Source: Lachancea kluyveri NRRL Y-12651
Lineage: Eukaryota > Ascomycota > Saccharomycetes > Saccharomycetales > Saccharomycetaceae
Assembly (NCBI GenBank): GCA_000149225.2
Contig: CM000687.1
Location: 887,468 to 951,467 of the forward strand
Direction of reading: 5' to 3'
Length of the DNA stretch: 64,000 nt
The notes under the pieces were generated by a model. It saw nothing but the letters and a program-made list of their open reading frames with translations, had not been told where the DNA came from and did no database searches. Position numbers and translations under genes: made by a program. Shown in pieces: positions 56,272 to 64,000 of this stretch (positions are counted from its first letter, which is position 1; every line of letters starts with the position of its first letter).

Positions 56272-59200
56272 AACGACATCTGGGATGTCGAGATTGGGGA
56301 CCGCGCAATTCCCATTGTAAAGTCGTTCAAAAGCTACACCAGTGGCGAAAACACCGCTGGTCTCAGCAGAAGCCTGTTCCAGTTTTACTGGAGGTGCTTT
56401 TTCCTGCAAAACATCTTTGCGCTGTTCAGCAGTCTCGCAACTTTTGCACCGGTACTGATGATCCGGATGATACTGGAATACGCCGATGACCAAAGCTCCA
56501 CGCCTGCAAGCCTGGTATGGCTTCACGTGGTTGTGTTGCTCTTCTTCAAGCTCATTGCCGTGGTTACACAGTCACAGGCGCTATCTATTGGCAGAAGGGT
56601 GTGCGCCAGGATGAGGACGGCTGTCATTTCCGAGGTGTTCACCAAGGCTCTGAAGGGTAGAGTAACTCCGCCAAGTAAGCTCGGCGCTGCTTCCGCGGAC
56701 ATCGCCGCAGCAAACGAGGTTGGTAACGTGCAAGGCAATGCAGATGGCAGTGCGGACAGCAGTGCGGATGGCATCGGCACATTCATTAACTTGATGGCCG
56801 TAGACGCTTTCAACGTCTCAGAGATCTGAGCGTCTCTGCACATGCTGGTGGAAGCAGTGGTTGTGACCATCGTGGCAATCTGCTTTCTGTACAAGCTTTT
56901 TGGGTGGTGTGCCATAGTCGGGCTTCACAGACAAGCGCACCCACAAGATGCACGAGGTCTTCCAGGCAATCAAAGTGGTGAAGCTGTTTTCGTGGGAGCG
57001 GCTGTTTGAAAAACGCATAGGCACAGTCAGAGAGCAGGCGCTGGATGCATTTCGCAAAAAGTCAGCTGTGTGGGTGGCCGCCCACTTTGTCTGGTTCATC
57101 ACGCCTTTGATCGTTACCACGGTGACGTTCTTTCTGTACATCTACGTCCAAAATCAAACGCTGACCGTGCCCATGATATTCACCGGGCTATCGCTGTTCA
57201 CCATACTGAGAACCCCGATAGACCAAATTTCCGAAACACTGAGCTCGGTTGTCCAGTCCAAGGTCTCTCTGGACAGAGTTCAGAAGTTCCTGGACCGGGA
57301 CGAGACCGAGAAATACGAGGTGCTGACTATCTGCAGAAACAGAGTCGGCTTCGAGAATGCAACGCTCGGGTGGAACAGAGACGAAAGCTCTGAATTCAAG
57401 CTGAAAGGGCTAAACATAAACTTCCGAGTTGGAGAGCTGAACGTGGTTGCTGGACCCACCGGCTCCGGGAAGACTGCGCTGCTGCTGGGTCTTCTTGGGG
57501 AGCTGGATCTTCTGGACGGAAAAGTGTACGTGCCCTCCCTCACTCCCAGAGACAAGCTGGAAACAGAGCACGACGGTCTCACAGACTCCGTCGCGTACTG
57601 CTCGCAGAACCCGTGGCTGCCGAACAGCACGATCAAGGAAAACATAGTGTTCAACGAGCGTTACGACGCAGCCAGGTACAACAAGGTCATCGAGGCATGC
57701 AGGCTGACACGCGACTTTGGAATCATGGATGCCGGCGACCAGACTGAGATTGGCAAAAAGGGTGTCAATCTGTCCGGGGGCCAGAAACAAAAGATATCAC
57801 TTGCAAGGGCCCTGTACTCTTCGTCGAGGCACGTCCTGCTCGACGACTGTCTCAGCACGGTGGACTCGCACACGGCGGTTCGGATATATGAAAAGTGCAT
57901 TTTAGGGCCCTTGATGCAGGGCAGAACCTGTATCCTTGCCTCGCACAACGTTGGTCTGACGGTGAAAAACGCGGCGTGGGTGGTGGTGGTTCTCAAGCAA
58001 GGCGCGGTTAAGTGCCAAAACGAGCCGCGCAGGCTGGCCAGACAGGGCATGCTAGAAAACGTGGTTTTCCAGAAGACGAGCTTGCCAACTTGTGCCGATG
58101 TTGCCGATGTTGCCGAATGCACCGCCGTAGAGGCGCCGCCGACAGGGCAGGAGGAGGGGGCGCCCGCCCGCCCGCTCGGAAGAGCAGAGAGCCCAGCTTG
58201 GCAGGATCGTGGAAGAAGAAACAAAGGTCGACGGGGCAACCAGCATCAAGATATACAAGTGATTTACCCAGTTGATGGGTGGCTGGAAGCTGGTGTCCAT
58301 ATTTATGCTTCTTTTTGTTATCAACGAGGGCATCAGCATATTCCAGAAGTGGTGGCTGCAGACATGGGACCCCAGACCTATCGAGTCGATCGAAGAAGCC
58401 GTGCGCGCCGGCGCCTCCAGTTGCAAGCACTCTGCGCTCTACTTTCTGTTCATCTACCTGCTCATCGGTGTTCTGTACTCCTTCATGACCAGTGGCCAGC
58501 TGCTGGTCAGTCTTTTGGCCGGCATCGGCGCGTCGCGCACCGTGTTCAACTCGACACTGCAAACAGTGCTTCGCGCAAAGCCAAGGTTTTTTGACACAAC
58601 GCCCGTCGGGAGAATCATGAACAGGTTTACAAAGGACATTGCGGTTGTGGACCAGGAGCTCGTTCCCTTTTTCGAAGGGTCGCTGTACACGCTCACCGTG
58701 TGTCTGTCGACTCTTGTTTTGGTAGCGTGCATCACGCTTGCGTTCCTCCCGCCGGCCGTCGCCATTGCCGTGGTCTACTATCTGGTGTGCACGCTTTACA
58801 TGGAGTCGTCGCGCGGGACCTTAAGCGGTATGAGTCGATCAGCCGGTCGCCCATTCACCAGTACTTTTCCGAGGCGCTCAACGGGATGACCACCATCAGG
58901 GCGTTTGGAGACGAGCGGCGGTTCCTGAAGGGTGTTTTGTCCAGGATCGACGCAAACAACAGGCCCTTTTTCTACCTGTGGGTTTCTAACCAGTGGATGT
59001 CTTTCCGGGTCAATGTCATCAGCACGCCTGTGATTTTTCTGGCCGCTGCGCTCATCCTGTTGAACGCGGACAATCTGACTTCCGGGTTGGCGGGCCTGTC
59101 GCTGACGTACGCGCTCATGTTTACGGACTCGACGCTTTGGCTGGTGACGCTGTACTCCAGCTTGGAAATCTCCATGAACTCTGCCGAGCGGCTGAGGGAG

Positions 59201-60169
59201 TACCTGGAGCTGGAACAGGAGGGTGGCTGTCTTCCAGGCCAGGTCCTGCGCGCGCCTCCTCCCCAATGGCCTGAAAAGGGCGAGATCAAGTTCCACAACC
59301 TGTCGGTGAGATACGCGCCCAACCTTCCCTGCGTAATCCGCAACGCAACGTTCACGGTGGAGCCGGTCAGCAGGGTGGGGATAGTTGGCCGGACTGGGGC
59401 AGGTAGGACCACCATAATCGTGGCGTTTTTCAGATTTCTGAGCCCTGAGAGTGGATGCATCGAGATAGATGGCCTGGACATCACGTGTGTGGATCTTGCA
59501 CGGTTGCGGCAATCGCTTACGATCATTCCTCAGGACCCAACCCTTTTCTCCGGAACGCTGAGGTCCAATCTGAATCCCTACGACGAGTTTAGTGACTTGG
59601 AGGTCTTGGAGTCGTTGAGACAAGCAATCCTGGTTTCTGCAGAAGAGATAGAAAGGCACAGCAGCAGCAGCAGCAATAACAGCAGCAGCAGCAGCAGCAA
59701 CAACAAGTTCCTGGACCTGGATCACGAGGTGAGCGATGGGGGACAGAACATGTCACAGGGCCAAAGACAGCTGGTCTGCCTAGCGCATTCTATCCTCCAC
59801 TCTCGCAAGATAATCTTGTTCGACGAGGCAACTGCGTCCGTGGACTACGAGTCGGACCTCAAGATACAAAAGGCCATTAGAAAGGGCTTTTCAAACAGCA
59901 CGGTGGTCACCATTGCGCACAGACCGAGCTCCATTGCCGACTATGACAAGGTCTTGGTAATGGATGCCGGAGAGGTCAAGGAGTACGACCATCCGCACCT
60001 GTTGCTGCAGAACAAAAAGGGCATTTTCTACGAGATGTGTAGGCAGACCGGAGAGTTTGGTAGCCTCTGTTCGAGCAAGCGCAGAAGGCGTATTGTGTAT
60101 AGCCGCCGAGTCTGGCGGCTCGAAACAAAAGAAAGAAAAAAGAACACCGGAGGCAGTAGACGCCCGTGA
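56272..60169 (+). pseudogene. ABCC (NFT1/YBT1/VMR1-like) transporter pseudogene
   Basis: A decayed full-length-type MRP transporter lacking its N-terminal membrane domain. Homology starts at NDIWDVEIGDRAIPIVKSF (56272), with a TGA at 56827-56829 after AVDAFNVSEI and a frameshift at about 56,930. TMD1 and an apparently intact NBD1 follow: Walker A GPTGSGKTALLLGLLGE, VAYCSQNPWLPNSTI, signature NLSGGQKQK, Walker B HVLLDDCLS. A frameshift within the C-rich tract near 58,160 and a TGA at 58260-58262 precede TMD2. Another frameshift occurs at about 58,820. NBD2 has Walker A with Arg instead of Lys (GRTGAGRTT), a Ser/Asn insertion from a CAG repeat, signature MSQGQRQL and Walker B IILFDEATASVD. Vacuolar ABCC exporters of this group transport bile acids, conjugates or metals. 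Confidence 0.93.
59659..59705 (+). repeat. CAG/CAA microsatellite in the NBD2 region
   Basis: A run of CAG triplets interrupted by CAATAA, read in the NBD2 frame as AGC/AAC, giving a Ser-rich, Asn-interrupted stretch (SSSSSNN SSSSSSNN). It inserts into the segment between the Q-loop region and the signature motif, where relatives have a short linker. Confidence 0.9.
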
Positions 60170-60989
60170 TTAACAAACAAAAGGCGTGTGGGTGTGTACT
60201 TTTCTCTTTCTTTTGTTTTATTCTATTCAGGATATAATATACACGGTTCGGCGGACGTGCACGAGTTTGTGCAGCGTGTAACCTTCCACCACGGTGTATG
60301 ATTTTCCATAGAATATTTTTATATGATTAGATAGTAAACCATTTTTACGAATTGGATGGAGATGTGTATCTAGTGGACAGGTGCTTCAAGTACGAACTGT
60401 AGGGTCCGATAGCTGGACAAGAGCCGGGGCTTGATGAATATGCTTGGTAGCAGGATAGGTGATAATACGATGTTCCGGTTATTTGTTTTCTCCTTTTTTT
60501 TTTTTTTTTTTTTTTTTTATTTCGTTTTGTACCTTTCAGTTCAAATAGTCTCTGGACCTCAAGTCAAACGACGATGTCGGGTGTTTGCCACGCCACTATT
60601 CCCTGGCCTGTTTTCACATAATGTGATGAGATCTCTACTATTGTTCTTTTAAGTCCTGATTTAGGTGGAAATGGATGCACATCTTACCGGGAAATTGTAT
60701 GCAAAGTGTATTTTAGGTTGAGAGGACCTGAAAGAAAGAAAAAAAAAAATAAAAACAGATCTGAAATAGTATCGTCTGCAGTCATGCTCTTTCTTTTACC
60801 CTGAAGGTTGTCGTTTTTCTCCTGTATCCCGCACGCAATCCACCTGACAGTACAAGAAAACGAGCGCGCTGGGTGCAGCTTGAGAGAGCGATGAATAGTA
60901 TGTAAATAGGGCACAAACAAGACGATTTTTCTCTTGGTCGTTATTGTAGTTGATACAACAGGGTCTGTACCAAGAAGTTGCACGCAATA
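60170..60989. other. Gap between ABC and third GEX-like pseudogenes
   Basis: About 820 bp, with a T25 homopolymer at 60494-60518 and an A9 tract near 60,741. More AT-rich than the flanking pseudogenes. No gene recognised. Confidence 0.5.
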
Positions 60990-62251
60990 ATGTCTGAAAA
61001 GAACGATTGCGGATTTGGAAAAAGGAAGTTTAGATAAGCATAAGCAGACCACGGAGGTGCACGTGCACCACGATGACCAGGCATGTAAATCCAAGCAATG
61101 CAATAGTAGCGCCATTTCAGAAGAGTCGAAAAATGTCTCTTTTCTCAAAATCAGAGAAATCGAAATACTTCAGATACGGTGCGAGCCCCGCGTTGTTCAA
61201 ATGGCTTTTATTTGTGTGCGCCTTTCTGTGTGGTTTTGGGTTTAACCTGGATGCCAGTATCCGGACCATATACACCAGTTACGCTACGAGCTCATTTTCC
61301 GAGCACTCGCTACTCTCCACTATCCAAGTGATCAACGATGTGGTGGGTACTGTATCCCAGATTGTTTTTGCCAGGATGTCTGATCACTTTGGGAGACTAC
61401 AACTCTTTTCTGTAGGCACGCTTCTGTACATTGTGGGAACCGTCATCCAGTCACAAGTTAAAAATATCAAAACCTACGAAGCTGGGGCTGTTTTCTACAA
61501 TATGGGGTACACTTCTGTGCTGTTGTTGCTACTTCTGATTATGTGCAATTTTTCCTCACTAAAATGGAGGCTGCTGTACCAGTATGCGCAATATTTACCG
61601 TTCATTATCATAACATGGGTCTCTAACAATATCGTTTGCGTATCAAATCCAATAAAGCACTGGTCCTGGAATATTGCCATGTGTGTGTTCATCTTTCCGT
61701 TATCCCCTCTGCCGTTTATGTGCTTCTTGTTCTATCTGCAGTACAGGGGCTCAAAAACAGTGGAATGGAGAGCGCTAATCGTGCGGAAGCAGTCGGAAGC
61801 GCTTGGCTTTTCAAAGCTTGTTACTGTTTTGTTTTGGAAGCTGGACTTTATGGGCCTGATTATCCTAGTCGTGTGCATGGGATATGTCTTTGTTCCTTTG
61901 ACATTGGCTGGTGGGAGCTCGGAGCAGTGGGCGGAGTCTTGCTTCCTGTTTTTCTTTTTTGGGAAGGCAAGTTTGCCAAAAGCCCCATTTTGCCGGTCAG
62001 GCTACTAAAGGACCGCGGGGTTTGGGCTCCATTCTGTGGCTCGTTCTTTATTTCGTTTACCTATCTGACTGCATTTGACTACATCTACCCGGCACTGCTT
62101 GTCGGAATGAACAAGTCAAAAACAAGTGCAAGCAGAATATCCATGCTCCCAACATTTGTCTTCGCCACACTGACGATACTTGTCGGCATTGCTGTTGCGA
62201 GAACCAAAAGACCGAGGCTCCGTCACCCAGGGGGGGAGAGAGAGAGAGTAT
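60990..62251 (+). pseudogene. GEX/ARN-type MFS transporter pseudogene, copy 3, 3'-truncated
   Basis: The likely start is the ATG at 60990 (MSEKNDCGFG). The frame changes at about 61,020 to read SLDKHKQTTEVHVHHDDQACKSK and KNVSFLKIREIEIL, and again at about 61,165 into the membrane core (ASIRTIYTSYATSSFSEHSLL, SQIVFARMSDHFGRLQLF, EAGAVFYNMGYTSVL, NPIKHWSWNIAMCVFIFPLSPLPFMC). A further shift at about 61,920 leads to GVLLPVFLFWEGKFAKSPILPVRLLKDRG and YIYPALLVGMNKSKTSASRIS. Homology ends near TKRPRLR (about 62,225), where a short G/GA-rich run follows and the last four or so membrane segments are missing. This copy retains both Gln codons that are TAG in copy 2, and its composition is intermediate. 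Confidence 0.9.
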
Positions 62252-62920
62252 AAACGCCGTTTTTGGAAAGTCGGCCTTGTTAGGAGATTGTGTGGCAATA
62301 CAGGATATAGGCTGGACGGAGCATGGACAAAGTGCGCCACATGATACTGTCATCATTAAAGACGGGAATAGAATCAGGAACAGAAACAATTTCCAACGAC
62401 ACAGCGAGGAGGAGAGGATGACTTTTTTTCCTGTGAAGTAGAGACGAAAAAGCTGATCACTATATAATCACACACAGTCTTCAGGTTACTAATGAGATAC
62501 TCGAGAAGCTGCCAAATGATTGCAGTGTGCTAGATACAAAGAAAACCGATAGAGGAAGAACGAGAAGCAATTACACAGGGCCCATAGAAAGGTGGTATCG
62601 GTGTAAATATTGGAAAATCCAGGGAGCTGGTATAAGGTGGAGAGGAGACCTGGTCAGCAATCACTTCTACTAGGCTTACTGCTCGGCTTTGGACTTTTAT
62701 ATAGAACAGACTACAAAATATATGTATGTGTGTGAGTACATGCTATTGGCCAAATCTGATGTCACTTGGTGGCATTTTATTTGAAGGAGTTAGTTGCTAG
62801 GCTTTTTTTTTACGTGCGTCTACTGTCACGTGAATAAAAAGCAAGTTCCAAATAGCGCGCAGGGAACTGGCACCGAGCCGACACCGAGCTGACGCAGAAC
62901 CGAACCGAACCGAAATGGCA

Positions 62921-63022
62921 CCGAAACGACGCCGACACCGAAACGACGCCGACACCGAAACGTCGCCGACACCGAAACGACGCCGACACCGAAACGACGC
63001 CGACACCGAAACGACGCCGACA
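62921..63022. repeat. 17-bp tandem repeat, six copies
   Basis: Six consecutive units of CCGAAACGACGCCGACA with one variant (GTCG instead of GACG in the third unit). Similar CCGAAC/CCGAGC strings precede it from about 62,875. The 17-bp period is not a multiple of three, so it is non-coding despite open frames on both strands. Confidence 0.95.
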
Positions 63023-63230
63023 CCAGATCCCGCCGGCTGCCGCGAAGCATGTCTTGATGCACACATAAAGTGCTCTGGACAGCGTAGTGTAGCCAACGGA
63101 GGAGGACAATATTTTAGAAGAGGGATGTAAATAAAAGAGAGTGGAAGAACATGAAATGATCTGCTACAGTCTTCATAAGAGAAGAAATGGCGGGTACTGG
63201 CCAGTTATGTGAATACTGGAGGGAGTGATA

Positions 63231-63279
63231 GTGAGACTGTGTGTGAGCGGGTGAGACTGTGTGTGAGCGGGTGAGACTG
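63231..63279. repeat. 20-bp direct repeat, 2.4 copies
   Basis: GTGAGACTGTGTGTGAGCGG occurs twice in tandem, followed by a partial third copy (GTGAGACTG). Confidence 0.9.
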
Positions 63280-63620
63280 AGGACCTGAAAGAAAGAAGCT
63301 CGGTTTTGATAATGGATTGTAAAGCGGTTTTGTGAACTGGTGGTAAAAAACGGGTATTATATCCGTGTGTAGGTTGTCCTTGGAAGTGTTCCCACCTCTA
63401 TTTTGTATTTCATGTAGAGACCTTTTCAACCAGGGCAGTATACTTTTATACGGAGAGTTCGGGCTTTGGTTTTCGCAGCGTTTCCAACGACGCACACACA
63501 CACAGTGCACGCGGCCAAAGGGCCCGTGATGTGTGACACCTGGCGGGAGTGAGATGAAAGTGGGAGCGGGCGCGAGCGAGAGTCTGTTTTCTGCTTGTGT
63601 GTACGTGGCTAGCTGAGGCG

Positions 63621-63650
63621 GCGAGGGGCGGCGAGGGGCGGCGAGGGGCG
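63621..63650. repeat. 10-bp tandem repeat, three copies
   Basis: Three copies of GCGAGGGGCG, extended at the left by a partial unit (GAGGCG). Confidence 0.9.
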
Positions 63651-64000
63651 CAGAGTGGGAGGGAAGAGATATGTGCAGTAAGCGAGACACAGAAAGATGT
63701 ATATGTTAAGAGACAGATACAAAAAAGAGATTACCACGAAATAGGGTGGCAAAAGCACGTTTTAAAATCAGGGTGTAGAGGAACTTCTCCACGACGTGAA
63801 GAAAGCAGCGTCTTAGTACAAGGGTCTTTGGATTGTGACAAAAGAGAACATGCAAGTCGGACATCTCAGTGTGTCATGCTGCATTGGAGCATGTGAATGG
63901 GTGTCTAGTTGTTTATGTTTTGCTTATACCATGGTTGTGTGGTGTCTTTAGCTTTATGTGTATGTGTTTATGTGTTTATGTTTGGTGCTTGAGTATTCAC

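Larger units (their letters stand above)
62252..64000. other. Subtelomeric non-coding end of the window
   Basis: About 1.75 kb with three tandem-repeat arrays (listed separately), purine-rich stretches, and GT/TATG-rich sequence in the last 100 bp (TGTGTTTATGTGTTTATG). ORFs here are products of the repeats. I see no telomeric array or recognisable helicase-type subtelomeric element, so the chromosome end is probably further right. Confidence 0.5.

Noticed and set aside
58796-59725. 309-codon minus-strand ORF
   Set aside because: It is antisense to NBD2 of the ABCC pseudogene; its poly-Ala run is the reverse of the CAG repeat.
62797-63130. ORFs of 71-99 codons with Arg/Phe/Val/Ser repetition
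   Set aside because: They arise from the 17-bp repeat array, which is not a multiple of three and is open in several frames at once.
63900-64000. GT/TATG-rich end as telomeric repeat
   Set aside because: The sequence is irregular and shows no repeated unit; nothing indicates a chromosome terminus.
1-64000. CRISPR arrays, prokaryotic operons or phage features
   Set aside because: The sequence is clearly a budding-yeast nuclear chromosome; the tandem repeats lack spacers of repeat-spacer arrays.

Overview
This is a yeast chromosome end: about 30 kb of conserved chromosome-arm genes on the left, then about 34 kb of subtelomeric sequence on the right. The organism is a budding yeast of the family Saccharomycetaceae. 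The key evidence is gene order. Homologues of two separate S. cerevisiae blocks, chromosome X (OPI3-MOG1-HOC1-CDC11-MIR1) and chromosome XI left arm (CBT1-STE6-UBA1-TRP3-SAC1-DOA1-YRA2), are interleaved here in one run with relative orientations kept. That is the pattern expected of a lineage that did not undergo the whole-genome duplication (for example the Zygosaccharomyces/Torulaspora, Lachancea or Kluyveromyces groups). I cannot name the species from the sequence alone.

Left part (1-30.3 kb, about 40% GC by eye): the 3' end of an SNG1-type membrane protein, a GH125 mannosidase, CBT1, tRNA-Thr(CGU), OPI3, STE6, UBA1, MOG1, HOC1, a C/D box snoRNA that I identify as snR64 from its rRNA-complementary guide, CDC11, TRP3, SAC1, DOA1, a three-exon YRA2 with a 21-nt micro-exon, MIR1 and ITT1. 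Candidate regulatory sites include an exact Rpn4 (PACE) element before UBA1, a near match before DOA1, a Gcn4 site before TRP3 and two CATGTG E-boxes before OPI3.

Boundary (30.3-35.5 kb): an AT-rich stretch without intact genes, followed by a decayed AT-rich GEX/ARN-type MFS transporter.

Right part (35.5-64 kb, visibly richer in G+C): intact genes are separated by long gaps. They are a flavin-containing monooxygenase, an FMN-dependent monooxygenase of the NtaA/SnaA/DszA type, a quinone-reductase-like MDR protein, two related C2H2 zinc-finger proteins, SRY1 (hydroxyaspartate/serine dehydratase) and a YMC1-type mitochondrial carrier. Past 53 kb there is a pseudogene cluster: a VBA3/VBA5-like permease, a GEX-like transporter, an NFT1/YBT1/VMR1-like ABCC transporter and another GEX-like transporter. 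The same three families (NFT1, VBA5, GEX2) sit together at the right end of S. cerevisiae chromosome XI, so this looks like an old subtelomeric cluster that has decayed here. Many minisatellites and homopolymers lie in this part. No telomeric repeat is recognisable at the right edge.

The most notable observations are the snR64 identification, the YRA2 micro-exon with two introns, the paired zinc-finger proteins sharing a second conserved motif, the flavin monooxygenase neighbourhood, and the three independently decayed GEX-like copies, one abutting a truncated ABC gene.
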